DNA of 64,000 bases from Ideonella alba (GCF_018069875.1 NZ_JAGQDF010000004.1:310001-374000), one strand, 5' to 3'; shown: positions 30,198-39,853, counted from the first letter of the stretch. Program-made: numbers and translations. Notes: a model not told the origin generated them from the letters alone.

Positions 30198-30956
30198 TCA
30201 GAGCGCCTGCGCCAGCCCCACGTACTCGGCCACCGGCACTTCTTCCGCGCGGCGTTGCAGGTCGAACTGGCCGCCAAAACCCTGCGCCTCGAGCCAGCGG
30301 CCCAGCGTGTGGCGCAGCAGCTTGCGGCGCTGCGAGAAGGCCACCTGGACCATCTCCTCCAGCCGCGCGGCGTCCAGCTGCGGCGGCTGCGGCCAGGGCA
30401 GCATGCGCACGATGGCCGAGTCCACCGCCGGCGGCGGATCGAAGCTCTCGGGCGGCACGTCGAACAGCGATTCGATGTCGTAGCGCCACTGCAGCATCAC
30501 GCTCAGGCGCCCGTAGGCCTTGCTGCCAGGCGCGGCGGCCATGCGGTCGACCACTTCCTTCTGCAGCATGAAGTGCTGGTCCTCGACGATGTCGGCCACC
30601 GGCAGCAGGTGGAACAGGATGGGCGAGGAGATGTTGTAGGGCAGGTTGCCTGCCACCCGCAGCTTCGGCGCGCCCAGGCGGGCGGCCAGCGCGCGCCAGT
30701 CGACCTGCAGAACGTCGGACTCGACCACGTCCAGGTCAGGGCGCTGGCGCAGCCGGGCGGCCAGGTCACGGTCGAGCTCGATCACGGTGAGCCGGCCGCT
30801 GCGCTCGACCAGCGGCTGCGTCAGCGCCGCCAGGCCGGGGCCGATCTCGACCAGGGCCTGGCCGGGCCGCGGGTCGATCGCCCGCACGATGCCGGCGATG
30901 ATGGCGCTGTCGGTCAGGAAGTGCTGGCCAAAGCGCTTGCGCGCCAGGTGCTTCAC
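30198..30956 (-). CDS. rsmA: 16S rRNA dimethyladenosine transferase RsmA (KsgA)
   Basis: Dimethylates A1518 and A1519 of 16S rRNA during 30S assembly. It has the typical N-terminus [12 protein letters not shown] motif [12 protein letters not shown] and the catalytic NLPYNIS. Length is about 252 aa with the GTG start at 30956, which overlaps the surA stop (GTGA). The pdxA gene that often sits between surA and rsmA is missing. Confidence 0.95.
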   Translation of the reverse strand: MKHLARKRFGQHFLTDSAIIAGIVRAIDPRPGQALVEIGPGLAALTQPLVERSGRLTVIELDRDLAARLRQRPDLDVVESDVLQVDWRALAARLGAPKLRVAGNLPYNISSPILFHLLPVADIVEDQHFMLQKEVVDRMAAAPGSKAYGRLSVMLQWRYDIESLFDVPPESFDPPPAVDSAIVRMLPWPQPPQLDAARLEEMVQVAFSQRRKLLRHTLGRWLEAQGFGGQFDLQRRAEEVPVAEYVGLAQAL

Positions 30957-32272
30957 TGCGGCGGCTCGCGCATCTCGATGTAGGCGCGGGCGCGCAGCTC
31001 GTCGATCCACTCGGTGAAGGCGGCGTCGTACTTCTGCTCGCGCAGCGCGTTGCGCGCCTGCTCGCGCAGCTGGCGGATGTCCACCGGCACCTGGCGGCGG
31101 TCGGTCACCTGCAGCAGGTGCACGCCGAAACGCGACTGGAAGGGCTCGGACATGCTGCCCACCGGCAGGCGGTTCATCACCTCCTCGAACTCGGGCACGA
31201 AGGCGCCCGGGTTGGCCCAGCCCAGGTCGCCGCCCTGGGCGGCGCTGCCGTCCTCGGAGACGCTGCGCGCCACCTCGTCGAAGCGGCGCTTGCCGCTGGC
31301 GATCTGATCGCGCAGCTCGCCCAGGCGGCGCGCCGCGGCGTCCACGCTCAGGCTGGCGCCGGGCCGCAGCAGGATGTGCGAGGCGCGGGTCTGGGTGGCG
31401 GTGGCGATGGCCTCGCTGCGCTCGAGCAGCTTGAGCACATGGAAGCCGGCGCCGCTGCGCACCGGGGCGGCCACCACGGCGCCCACCGCCAGCGGCTTGA
31501 CCGCCTCGACGAACAGGTCGGGCAGGCGGTCGGCCGGGCGGCTGCCCAGCTCGCCGCCGCGTTCGCGGCCGGCGCTGTCGTCCGACATGTCTCGCGCCAC
31601 CACGGCGAAGCTCTCGCCGCCACGCACGCGGCGCAGCGCCTCGTCGGCGCGCGCCTGGCGCTGCGCGACCACGTCGGCCGCGGCGCCTTCGGGCACGCTG
31701 ACCAGGATCTGGGCGATGTTGAGGGTCTGGGTGGCGCCGGCCTGGTTGCGCCGGGCCTCGATGAAGTTCTCGACCTCGCTGTCGGTGACGCGGATGCGCG
31801 CGGGCACCTCGCGCTCGCGGGCGCGCTCGGCCAGCAGCTGGTCGCGCAGGTTGGCGCGCAGGCGCTGGTAGTCCATGCCCTCGTCGCGCAGGCGGGTGCG
31901 GAACTGCTCGAGCGTCATCTTGTTGGCCGAGGCGATGTTGGCCACCGCGCGGTCAACCTCGAGGTCGTCGGCCTTCAAGCCGCTTTCGCGCGCCCAGGTG
32001 ACCTGCACGCGCTCGTCGATCAGGTCGCGCAGCGCCTGGCGGCGCAGCTCGTCCTCGGGCGGCATGGGGCTGTTGGCGCGGCGCAGGTCCTCGCGCAGGC
32101 GCTGCGCGCGCTGTTCAACCTCGATCTGGGTGACCAGCTCGTTGTTGACCACCGCCACGATGTAGTCGGCCGAACGCGCCGTCGTGCGGCTGCTCTGGCC
32201 ATGGGCGGCGGTGCCAAGGCTCAGGGCCAGAGCCAGGCTCAGGCAGGTCAGCAGGGAGGTGTGCTTGCTCAT
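30953..32272 (-). CDS. surA: Periplasmic chaperone / peptidyl-prolyl isomerase SurA
   Basis: Chaperone that escorts outer-membrane proteins across the periplasm to BamA. The 439-aa protein has a signal peptide ([25 protein letters not shown]), the SurA N-domain (about 35-160), two parvulin domains (about 180-285 and 295-400) and the short C-terminal helix. The start ATG overlaps the lptD stop (ATGA). The order lptD-surA-rsmA is the classical operon. Confidence 0.95.
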   Translation of the reverse strand: MSKHTSLLTCLSLALALSLGTAAHGQSSRTTARSADYIVAVVNNELVTQIEVEQRAQRLREDLRRANSPMPPEDELRRQALRDLIDERVQVTWARESGLKADDLEVDRAVANIASANKMTLEQFRTRLRDEGMDYQRLRANLRDQLLAERAREREVPARIRVTDSEVENFIEARRNQAGATQTLNIAQILVSVPEGAAADVVAQRQARADEALRRVRGGESFAVVARDMSDDSAGRERGGELGSRPADRLPDLFVEAVKPLAVGAVVAAPVRSGAGFHVLKLLERSEAIATATQTRASHILLRPGASLSVDAAARRLGELRDQIASGKRRFDEVARSVSEDGSAAQGGDLGWANPGAFVPEFEEVMNRLPVGSMSEPFQSRFGVHLLQVTDRRQVPVDIRQLREQARNALREQKYDAAFTEWIDELRARAYIEMREPPQ

Positions 32273-34626
32273 GGGGAGGTGGTGCTGGCCGCGCCGTCGT
32301 CGCGCAGCATTCGGTAGCCGGGGATATTGTCCTTCAGGACCTTGAGGGGGCTGGGCCCCAGGCGGGACAGGCCGATCAGCTCGAGCTGCACCATCAGCCG
32401 GGTGGTGGCCTCGCTGGTGCCGGTGGACACGCGTTCGGCCACGACGCGGCCGATCCAGCAGCCGGCGTCGTACTCCAGACCGGCCAGGCCTTCGGTGACA
32501 CGGGCATCGCGCCGGCTGAAGTTGATGCGGCCCACGCCGTAGAGCGTGCCGCCGCAGGCGCTGCCACCGGCGCGCGGGGTCTCGCGCTGGTAGATCGGCC
32601 ATTGCCAGCCGAGTTCCACCTGCTCGGACAGCTCGCGCGCGAAGCGGTAGGTGGCCGACAGCGTCTTGAAGTCTCCCGGCTGCCAGCGCGCCGCCAGGAT
32701 CGAGCGGGTGGTGCGCTGGCGGTCGGTGTTGTATTGCAGGTTGACGTCGAAGCGCCACTGGGGCACCACGGTGCTGGAGCCGAACAGCAGCACGTCGGAG
32801 AAGCGCGAGGCGGCCACGCCGCTCTCGGCGCCTAGGCCCGAGGCGCCCAGGCGCTCGGGGGTGATGCGCTGGTCCTTGAACAGGTAGCGCTGGGCCAGGC
32901 CCAGGCGCAGCAACTCGCCGCCGCCCACCGGGTCGAACCAGCGGCTGCCGGCGCCCAGCGTGACCTGGTGGACATCGGTGACGAAGTCCACGCCCGAGAA
33001 GCCGTTGTCCTGGTAGATCGAGATCTCGTTGAAATCGTTCACCGAGCTGTCGAAGTTGGGCAGCGTGTCCTGGTTGCGCCAGGGCGTGCGCACGTAGTGC
33101 AGGCGCGGCTCCAGCGTCTGCGACAGCGTGCGGCCGAACAGCTCGGTGCTGCGCTCGAAGCGCAGGCCGGTGTCCAGGCTCAGCGTGGGAATGGCGCGGC
33201 TGGCGCGGGTGCGGCCGTCGCTCATCGCCTGGTCGGTGCGGTAGCTGGCGGCGTTGATCGCCATGCGCGGCGTGAACCAGCCCCAGGACAGGTCGTGCGG
33301 CCACCACAGCGCGCCCAGCAGGTGGGCGCGTTCGCCGTCGGGGCGGGTGTCGCCGGTGGCGCGGTTGCGCAGCGTGAAGTGGTTGAACTCCAGCTGCGTC
33401 GACCAGTTCAACCCGGCCAGCGCCTCGCCCTGGCCCATCAGGCCCAGCTGCGGCAGGCGCTGGTAGGGCGGCAGGATCGGCGCGTCGGCCACCTGCAACG
33501 TGCGCCAGCCCAGCACCCGCGCATAGGCCTGCAGCGGCAGGCCCAGCCAGGAGGACAGCGGCTGGCTGGCGCGCAGGTCCTGGGCCAGCAGGCGCGGCGT
33601 CAGGCTGGGCAGCACGCGCGAGAAATCCTTCCAGTAGCTGTCGTCGCTGGCGTGCTGCAGGTCGAGCTGGTAGTGCAGGCCGCTGGCGCGCTCGCCCTGC
33701 AGGTCGATGTCGGCGGCGCCACGGCTGCGCCCGGTGGTGCGGTCGTTGGGCAGCCAGTGGGCCTTCAGGCGGCCCTCGTCCTGCGCCCACAGGTAGCGGT
33801 ACTCGCCGGTCAGCGACAGGCCGCGGCGGGTCAGCACGCCGGGGGTCAGCGTCAGGTCGTGGTCGGGCGCCAGGTTGACGTAGTAGGGCGTCTCCAGCTC
33901 GAAGCCGTTGCGACTGTCGAACGGGTAGATGGTGGGCGGCAGCCAGCCCGACTTGCGCTCGCCGGTGGCCGGAAAGCTCAGCACCGGCAGCGCCAGGATG
34001 GGCACGCCCAGGAAGCGCAGCGAGGCGCCCTCGGCGCGGCCGTCGTTGTGCTCGAAATCCAGCGACAGCCGGTCGGCCTGCAGCACCCAGTCGGCGGTGT
34101 CGGGGTCGTCGGCGCGGCAGCTGGTGTAGCTGGCCTGCTCGGCGGCCAGGCGATCGGTGCCGGTGAAGTTCAGCACCCGCGCCGTGCCGCCGCCGCCGGT
34201 GCGGGCGATGCGGTAGCGGGCGCCGTCGATCTGGCCTTCGCGGGTGTCCAGCTTCACCTCGGCACTGCGGCCTTCGAGCAGGTTGCCGGCCTGCTCCACC
34301 CGCACCGGGGCACGCGCCCAGGCACGGCGCTGGCGGGTGGAGAACTCCAGCAGGTCGGTGGTCAGGCGCAGGTCGCCCTGGCGCAGATCGACGTTGCCGC
34401 GGGCGACGCTGAGGTCGTCCAGCTGGCTGCGGATCTGGTCGGCCTCCAGCGTGACCCGGTCGTCGGTGGTGTCGATCTTCATCGCCGCCACCGGCGCCGC
34501 GCTCAGGCCCAGCGCCACCGCGGCAGCCACCGGCACCAGCCGCGGCAGGCGCGCGCTGGACAGGCGGTGAGCGGCGGTGGACGGGCGTGGGCGGAGCACG
34601 GCGGGACGATGGCGGGCACGGCCCAC
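32269..34626 (-). CDS. lptD: LPS-assembly outer-membrane protein LptD
   Basis: Outer-membrane translocon that inserts LPS in the outer leaflet with LptE. The 785-aa product has a long Arg-rich signal region ending in AAPVAA, the periplasmic OstA/LptA-like domain (about 50-190) and the C-terminal 26-strand barrel ending with the LQLELIGLSRLG-type strand. The GTG start at 34626 gives the usual length; GTG 34599 is an alternative. Disulfide-forming Cys pairs are visible (YTSCRADD and CGGTLYG/DAGCW). It is divergent from the AmgK-like gene across 37 bp. Confidence 0.95.
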   Translation of the reverse strand: MGRARHRPAVLRPRPSTAAHRLSSARLPRLVPVAAAVALGLSAAPVAAMKIDTTDDRVTLEADQIRSQLDDLSVARGNVDLRQGDLRLTTDLLEFSTRQRRAWARAPVRVEQAGNLLEGRSAEVKLDTREGQIDGARYRIARTGGGGTARVLNFTGTDRLAAEQASYTSCRADDPDTADWVLQADRLSLDFEHNDGRAEGASLRFLGVPILALPVLSFPATGERKSGWLPPTIYPFDSRNGFELETPYYVNLAPDHDLTLTPGVLTRRGLSLTGEYRYLWAQDEGRLKAHWLPNDRTTGRSRGAADIDLQGERASGLHYQLDLQHASDDSYWKDFSRVLPSLTPRLLAQDLRASQPLSSWLGLPLQAYARVLGWRTLQVADAPILPPYQRLPQLGLMGQGEALAGLNWSTQLEFNHFTLRNRATGDTRPDGERAHLLGALWWPHDLSWGWFTPRMAINAASYRTDQAMSDGRTRASRAIPTLSLDTGLRFERSTELFGRTLSQTLEPRLHYVRTPWRNQDTLPNFDSSVNDFNEISIYQDNGFSGVDFVTDVHQVTLGAGSRWFDPVGGGELLRLGLAQRYLFKDQRITPERLGASGLGAESGVAASRFSDVLLFGSSTVVPQWRFDVNLQYNTDRQRTTRSILAARWQPGDFKTLSATYRFARELSEQVELGWQWPIYQRETPRAGGSACGGTLYGVGRINFSRRDARVTEGLAGLEYDAGCWIGRVVAERVSTGTSEATTRLMVQLELIGLSRLGPSPLKVLKDNIPGYRMLRDDGAASTTSP

Positions 34627-34663
34627 GTAAAATTCGATTATCTCCGAGGGCCTTCGCCACCCT

Positions 34664-35713
34664 ATGACCGTTTCTCCCGATCAGATCGAGTGGCCCGACG
34701 CGGCCCGACACAGCGCCTTCCTGGCCTGGATCACGCCGTTGGCCGACAGCCAGGGCCTGCGCCTGGACACGCTGGCGCCCGCCTCGGCCGACGCCAGCTT
34801 TCGCCGCTACTTCCGCCTGGCCACGCTGGACGGCGGCTCGCGCATCGTGATGGACGCGCCGCCACCGCAGGAGGACGTGCGCCCCTTCATCGACATCGCC
34901 GGGCGCATCGCCCGCGCCGGCCTGCACGCGCCGGCGGTGCTGGCGGCCGACGAGGCCCAGGGCTTCGTGCTGCTGGCCGACCTGGGCCGCACGCCCTACC
35001 TGGCCGCGCTGCGCGAGGCCAGCACCGCCCAGGCCGACACCCTGATGCGCGACGCCTTCAAGGCCCTGGTGCAGTTCCAGGGCCAGGTCGACCCCAGCGG
35101 CCTGCCGGCGTATGACGACGCGCTGCTGCGCCGCGAGCTGGCGCTGTTCCCCGAGTGGTGCGTGCAGCGCGAGTTCGGCATCACCTGGACCGAGGCCCAG
35201 CAGGGCCTGTGGACGCGGGTGTGCGACGCGCTGGTGGCCAGCGCGCTGGCCCAGCCCACGGTGGCGGTGCATCGCGACTGGATGCCGCGCAACCTGATGC
35301 TCAGCGAGCCCAACCCCGGCATCCTGGACTTCCAGGACGCGGTGCGCGGCCCGGTGACCTACGACGTGGCCTCGATGCTGCGCGACGCCTTCATCTCCTG
35401 GGACGAGGAACGCGAGATCGACTGGACCGTGCGCTACTGGGAGCGCGCCCGCCGCGCCGGTCTGCCGGTCAACGAGGACTTCGGCGAATACTGGCGCCAG
35501 GTCGAGTGGATGGGCCTGCAGCGCCACCTGAAGGTGCTGGGCATCTTCTGCCGCCTCAAGCACCGTGACGGCAAGCCCGCCTACAGCGCCGACCTGCCGC
35601 GCTTCTTCGCCTACGCCACCAAGGTGGCGATGCGCTACGCGCCGCTCAAGCCCCTGCTGCCGCTGATCGAGCCGATGCAGGACGCCAAGGTGGCGGTGGG
35701 CTACACCTTCTGA
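34664..35713 (+). CDS. amgK: AmgK-like aminoglycoside-phosphotransferase-family sugar kinase
   Basis: A 349-aa kinase with an APH fold. The catalytic loop is VHRDWMPRNLML (HxDxxxxN) and the metal site is ILDFQDAV. Family and position (divergent from lptD) match AmgK, the anomeric N-acetylmuramate/N-acetylglucosamine kinase of the peptidoglycan recycling shortcut to UDP-MurNAc. In Pseudomonas and most betaproteobacteria murU follows directly; here a convergent LysR gene comes instead. The symbol rests on family and context, so moderate certainty. Confidence 0.8.
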   Translation: MTVSPDQIEWPDAARHSAFLAWITPLADSQGLRLDTLAPASADASFRRYFRLATLDGGSRIVMDAPPPQEDVRPFIDIAGRIARAGLHAPAVLAADEAQGFVLLADLGRTPYLAALREASTAQADTLMRDAFKALVQFQGQVDPSGLPAYDDALLRRELALFPEWCVQREFGITWTEAQQGLWTRVCDALVASALAQPTVAVHRDWMPRNLMLSEPNPGILDFQDAVRGPVTYDVASMLRDAFISWDEEREIDWTVRYWERARRAGLPVNEDFGEYWRQVEWMGLQRHLKVLGIFCRLKHRDGKPAYSADLPRFFAYATKVAMRYAPLKPLLPLIEPMQDAKVAVGYTF

Positions 35714-35735
35714 GCGCGGCCGCGCCCGCGGCGCC

Positions 35736-36704
35736 TCAGGAACAGGCCGCGCCCGGCGGCCCGGCCAGGGTTTCGCATCCGGCCGCGGCCAGCCAGGGGT
35801 CGCGCGCCTCGCCGCCGAACACCTCCAGCAGGTAGTCCCACAGCGCCCGCGTGCGCGCCGGCACGTAGCGGCGCGAGGGCATGCCGATCCACAACTGGCT
35901 GCTGAACAGCCGCCAGCCCGGCAGCACCCGCTCCAGCGCGCCCTCGCGCAGCGCGTCGTCGATGACGAAGGACGGCAGCGCCGCAATGCCCAGCCCGGCC
36001 AGCGCAGCCGCGTAGTTGGTGTCGGTGTGGCTGGTGCTGAGCACGCAGCGCTTGTCGGGCGTGGCGATGAAGGCCTCGCCGCTGGCGCCATGCACGAAGC
36101 GCACGCCGCGCTGGATCTCGGAGATTGGCGGGATCAGCACATCGTGCTGCGCCATCTCGGCCGGGTGCAGCGGACGGCCGCGGCGATCCAGGTACTCGGG
36201 CGCGGCGCAGGTGATCACCTCGGTCAGCGCCAGCAGGCGGGCGACGAAGCCGCCGTCGGGGGCGTCACGGCCGGCCATCAGCGTGATGTCGAAGCTCTCG
36301 TCCACCGCCTCCACCGGCCCGGGCGCGCTGAGCTCCACCGTCACCTGCGGGTGGCGGCGGTGGAACTCGGGCAGGTGCTTGGCCAGCTGGTGCACCGCCA
36401 CCGCCGGCGGCGCCAGCACGCGCAGGTGGCCGCGCGCCTCGGACACCGCGGCGCCGGCCAGGGCCTCGGCCTCCTCCACCTCGGCCAGGATGCGCCGGGC
36501 GCTGTCCAGGTAGGCCTCGCCCACGTCGGTCAGCGCCAGCTTGCGGGTGGTGCGGTTCAGCAGCCGAGCGCCCAGGTGGGCCTCGAGCTCGGCCACCAGC
36601 CGGGTCACCACCGCCGGCGCCAGGTCCAGCGCGCGGGCGGCGCCGGCCAGGCTGCCTTCGTCGACGACGCGGGCAAAGACCCGCATGGCGCGCAGCGTGT
36701 CCAT
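35736..36704 (-). CDS. LysR-family transcriptional regulator
   Basis: A 322-aa regulator with an N-terminal winged HTH (MDTLRAMRVFARVVDEGSLAGAARALDLAPAVVTRLVAELE, residues 1-60 in part) and a periplasmic-binding-like effector domain (about 90-300). No co-inducer can be predicted. It is convergent with amgK (22 bp between stops) and divergent from the first DUF4148 gene, which could be its target because LysR genes often regulate the divergent neighbour. Confidence 0.9.
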   Translation of the reverse strand: MDTLRAMRVFARVVDEGSLAGAARALDLAPAVVTRLVAELEAHLGARLLNRTTRKLALTDVGEAYLDSARRILAEVEEAEALAGAAVSEARGHLRVLAPPAVAVHQLAKHLPEFHRRHPQVTVELSAPGPVEAVDESFDITLMAGRDAPDGGFVARLLALTEVITCAAPEYLDRRGRPLHPAEMAQHDVLIPPISEIQRGVRFVHGASGEAFIATPDKRCVLSTSHTDTNYAAALAGLGIAALPSFVIDDALREGALERVLPGWRLFSSQLWIGMPSRRYVPARTRALWDYLLEVFGGEARDPWLAAAGCETLAGPPGAACS

Positions 36705-36771
36705 TCAACTATTCCTTTTTCAGCAATGGTGCATGTTCGTGACGACAGTTTATTCGCAGGCCGTCAATCCG

Positions 36772-37344
36772 TACAGTTCATCCCATCGATGAGCCGAACC
36801 CAATAACAGAGCGACTCACCGAGGTGGGACAGGACGATCCTGAAAAGCAAGTGCTTACCTTGATTCGCCGTGCCCCGTGTACGAACCAACCACCTCCGTT
36901 TGAACAGGACCTCACCATGAACCGCACCGTCAAGACCGTTTTCGCCGCCGCCCTGGCCATCGCCGCCGGCGCCAGCTTCGCCCAGTCCAGCCGCAACATC
37001 CCCACCACCTGGGCCAACGAAGACATGTCGGTCAACACCTACGTCAACACCCGCGCCCAGGTCCAGGCCGAGCTGGCCGCCGCCCGCGCCAACGGCCAGA
37101 TGGACACTTTCGACAACCTGGCCTACCTGAAGCAGGAGCGCGTGGGCAACCCGGTCGCCCCGATTCTGGCCAAGGTGCGCGAAGGCGCCCAGGCCGTGGC
37201 CGCCACCCAGACCGGTGGCCTGACCCGCGAACAGGTGCGCGCCGACCTGGACGCCGCCCGCCGCTCGGGCGAGTTCAACCCGTTCGACAACCTGGCCTAC
37301 ATGAACAGCACCGGCGCCCGCAGCGCCAAGGTGGCTCCGGCTGC
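36772..37344. repeat. 573-bp direct repeat, copy 1 (DUF4148 gene plus its leader)
   Basis: As read here, this block is identical to 39854-40426 (offset 3082). It starts at TACAGTTCATCCC, 145 bp before the gene, and ends six codons before the stop. Similarity continues with a few changes through the stop and the terminator hairpin. Upstream of the block the two copies are only about 55 % identical (27 of 49 positions, 36723-36771 vs 39805-39853), at the same spacing. Confidence 0.9.
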
Positions 37345-37366
37345 CGTGGCCGCCAACGGCAAGTGA
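36917..37366 (+). CDS. DUF4148 exported protein, copy 1
   Basis: A 149-aa secreted protein of the DUF4148 type, common in Burkholderiales. The signal peptide is MNRTVKTVFAAALAIAAGASFA. The mature part holds two related units, TRAQVQAELAAARANGQMD..FDNLAYL and TREQVRADLDAARRSGEFNPFDNLAYM, so the protein itself is an internal duplication. Function is unknown; relatives are small periplasmic proteins. AGGAC precedes ATG 36917. A strong terminator follows. The gene recurs almost unchanged at 39999. Confidence 0.85.
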   Translation: MNRTVKTVFAAALAIAAGASFAQSSRNIPTTWANEDMSVNTYVNTRAQVQAELAAARANGQMDTFDNLAYLKQERVGNPVAPILAKVREGAQAVAATQTGGLTREQVRADLDAARRSGEFNPFDNLAYMNSTGARSAKVAPAAVAANGK

Positions 37367-37404
37367 TCCCGCGCCGGCCTGCACGGCCGGCCTGCTGACC
37401 ACCC

Positions 37405-37445
37405 AACGCCCCGTGGAGGCCCCCTCCGCGGGGCGTTTCTTTTTC
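37405..37445 (+). terminator. Intrinsic terminator after DUF4148 copy 1
   Basis: AACGCCCCG (37405-37413) pairs with CGGGGCGTT (37429-37437), with an inner GGAGG/CCTCC-like extension, followed by TCTTTTTC. The hairpin is shared with copy 2, but the T-run is present only here. Confidence 0.8.
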
Positions 37446-37549
37446 AGCAGTGCGTGGCTCGCCTGTCCTCGGCCCCCCTGAGCCCGGCCGCTGCCGATGG
37501 CCTGCCCCTGGTATACATTGAAGCCGTCGTGAAGCCGGGCTTCAAGCCG

Positions 37550-39106
37550 ATGAACATCAGAACTGCAGGGGTGGTCGTCTGCCTGGTCTGCGTCGCCTTG
37601 GCGGGCTGCGCGGTGGCGGCAGCACCGCCCGAGACGCCATCCGTCCCGCGCGCGGCTGACACGTCAGTCCAGGACCGCGCGCTGCTGGAGCGCCTGCTGG
37701 CCCAGATTGAGCTGCGCCGCCTGGTGGAAACGCTGGCCGTGCGTGACGCGCTGGTCAACGGATTGGCGAAAGTCAGCGGCGAGGTGGATCGGCGCATGGC
37801 GGCCGGTGTGGCGCCACGCGTCCAGCTGCTGGAGACCCAGGCCGAACTGGCCGACGCGCGGATCTCCCGCCAGCAACTGGTGTCAGCGCTGGAGCAGCGG
37901 CAGGCGGACTACCTGCAGCGCTACGGCGAGGCCGCCGACTTGTCCGGCCCGTTCTCCTTGTTCGGTCCCATGCCAGGCCTGGATCAGGTGCGGCAGAGGG
38001 CGGGCTCGCGGGCCGACGAAGCCGAGGATGCCTGGCAGGCGCTCCGCCGACTTGAACCGCTGATGCCCATGTACCAGTCCCGGGCCAACGCACTGACCCA
38101 GCTGGTCACCATCAGGCAGAGCCAGTTCGACATCGGCCAGGTCTCGGTGTCGGAGTACTCGGTCCTGTTGGGCAGGCTGGCCGCGGCCCAGGCCCAGGCA
38201 GTCACGGCGGAGGCCCAGCGCCGCATCGGCTGGGCCCGACTGCAGGCAGCCATCGGGCGGCTTCAGCCAGCGGACCTGGCGCCGCGAGTGGCGGCGTTTG
38301 CCGCGGCTGCGGCGTCGTCCCCGCCCATCACCTCGGCTTCAGCCGTTCAGCATGTACCGGCTCCTGGCCCGACTCCAGCACCCCCGCGCTCGCCCGACGC
38401 CGACAACCTCGAAGCCCCGGCGGCCGGCGCTCCGTCGACCGATCCCACCCGCCCCGCCGACACCTCCACGGCGACCTGTGGCGACGGCCGCAGCACCGGC
38501 GGCCTGCCACCCATGGACTGGCCACCGCCGCGGCCCACGTCCGAGACCGAGATCTCGCGCCAGGCCCTGTTGGTCGAGGGTGCGCCCACCACCCTGGGAG
38601 ACGTAGGCCGGCGGCTGCAGGGCGCGCTGGACAAGTTGAACTACACCAACGCCTACCTGTCGGTGCCCAATGGATTTGCGCTGGTCAGCCGGATCGAGCG
38701 CATCCTCGAGGACGGGCGGCCCAGCCCCGGCCCCGGCCGCTGGAGCCAGGACCCGCCGCGCAACCGCGAGCTCAGCTTCGGCGCCTTCGTGCAATCGCTG
38801 TTCCGCGCGCCGGTGGGCCGCTACCGGGTGATCGTGTTCGTTGTCACCGATGCGCCGCGCAACCGCCAGGTGCCGCAGACCGCGGAGACCGAGCGCCGCC
38901 TGCAGGACCTGCTGGACTGCGGCAGCACCCAGCTGCCGGTCGAGGTGGCGCGCCTGCCCTTCTCGGCGCGGGTACGTGCCCAGGCGCTGATCTACGAGTT
39001 CGACAAGCGCAACGCCAACACGCCCGCCGAGCCGGCCACCCAGGCGCAGCTGGACGCCCGCCAGCACTTGACAGCGGCCGGCATCCTCGGTGAGCTGTAC
39101 CGGTGA
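37550..39106 (+). CDS. TolC-like coiled-coil lipoprotein with unassigned C-terminal domain
   Basis: A 518-aa predicted lipoprotein (signal MNIRTAGVVVCLVCVALAGC, lipobox LAGC, Cys20). Residues 40-240 are long amphipathic helices with two segments that look like the helical hairpins of outer-membrane efflux proteins: GVAPRVQLLETQAELADARI, and FDIGQVSVSEYSVLLGRLAAAQ, which resembles the TolC 'G.VS..D.L..R..L..A' pattern; barrel strands are missing. A Pro/Ala-rich linker (255-330) leads to a compact domain (335-518) with YRVIVFVVTD and ALIYEFDKR that I cannot name. ATG 37550 is chosen for the lipobox. The TIR gene follows after 10 bp. Confidence 0.7.
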   Translation: MNIRTAGVVVCLVCVALAGCAVAAAPPETPSVPRAADTSVQDRALLERLLAQIELRRLVETLAVRDALVNGLAKVSGEVDRRMAAGVAPRVQLLETQAELADARISRQQLVSALEQRQADYLQRYGEAADLSGPFSLFGPMPGLDQVRQRAGSRADEAEDAWQALRRLEPLMPMYQSRANALTQLVTIRQSQFDIGQVSVSEYSVLLGRLAAAQAQAVTAEAQRRIGWARLQAAIGRLQPADLAPRVAAFAAAAASSPPITSASAVQHVPAPGPTPAPPRSPDADNLEAPAAGAPSTDPTRPADTSTATCGDGRSTGGLPPMDWPPPRPTSETEISRQALLVEGAPTTLGDVGRRLQGALDKLNYTNAYLSVPNGFALVSRIERILEDGRPSPGPGRWSQDPPRNRELSFGAFVQSLFRAPVGRYRVIVFVVTDAPRNRQVPQTAETERRLQDLLDCGSTQLPVEVARLPFSARVRAQALIYEFDKRNANTPAEPATQAQLDARQHLTAAGILGELYR

Positions 39107-39116
39107 GCGCAGGCCG

Positions 39117-39743
39117 ATGAGCAGCGTCTTCATCAGCTACCGGCGCGGCGACAGCGAGTCGGACGCCGGCCGTCTGGCCGAGAACCTGGAAACTCTGCTG
39201 GGCAAGGACCAGGTCTTCCGTGACCACGAGGACATCGCCCCTGGCGCGCGCTTCAGCGAGGTGCTCGACCAGGCCCTGTCGCGCGCCGACGTGGCCGTCG
39301 TCGTGATCGGCCCGGGCTGGCTGACCGAGCTGCAGCGTCGCGCTGCGCTGCCCGAGCGCGACTTCGTGCGGCTCGAGGTAGCCCGCGCCCTCGAACGCAT
39401 GCCCCGCGTGATCCCCGTGCTGCTGAAGGGCGCCACGCTGCCCAGTGATGCTGACCTGCCGCCAGACCTGCACGGCCTGTCGCGTTTCCAGGCGGTCGTG
39501 CTGCGCAACGATGCGGCTTGGCAGGACGACGTGAAGCGTCTGGCGCGCGCGATCGGGCTGCCCTACCGCTGGGACTGGCTGGCCGCACGGGCGGCGGGCT
39601 TCCTGCTGTTGCTGTTCGGCGGGCTGTTCTGGGCCCCGATTCCCAGCGACATGAACCGCTGGATCGTCATGGGCGGCGTGGCCGCCTATGCCGCGGCCGA
39701 AGCCGTGGCCGCGCGCCGTCAGCGGCCCTCCCACACGCGCTGA
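39117..39743 (+). CDS. TIR-domain protein with two C-terminal transmembrane helices
   Basis: A 208-aa protein. Residues 1-140 form a bacterial TIR domain: VFISYRRGDSESDAGRL (BB-loop side), VFRDHEDIAPGARF, VVVIGPGWL and a Glu (E87 in FVRLEVARAL) at the place of the catalytic Glu of TIR NADases. Two hydrophobic segments (about 157-173 and 181-199) would anchor it in the inner membrane with TIR in the cytosol. TIR effectors in bacteria often degrade NAD+ when an associated sensor is triggered; here the only partner is the lipoprotein encoded 10 bp upstream. ATG 39117 has AGG upstream. Confidence 0.82.
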   Translation: MSSVFISYRRGDSESDAGRLAENLETLLGKDQVFRDHEDIAPGARFSEVLDQALSRADVAVVVIGPGWLTELQRRAALPERDFVRLEVARALERMPRVIPVLLKGATLPSDADLPPDLHGLSRFQAVVLRNDAAWQDDVKRLARAIGLPYRWDWLAARAAGFLLLLFGGLFWAPIPSDMNRWIVMGGVAAYAAAEAVAARRQRPSHTR

Positions 39744-39853
39744 TCCTTCTTGACCCGACCCGGCCCGCAGTCCGGTGCGGCCTGGGAGGTTCGTTCGCGT
39801 TTTCGCAATGAAGCATATCCGTTGTGGCTGTTTATTCCTGCAATCCGAGTCTA

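Noticed and set aside
30953-36091. A 1712-codon open frame on the minus strand
   Set aside because: Only its last 439 codons are surA. The rest lies antisense or out of frame to lptD, amgK and the LysR gene and is an artefact of GC-rich DNA lacking stops.
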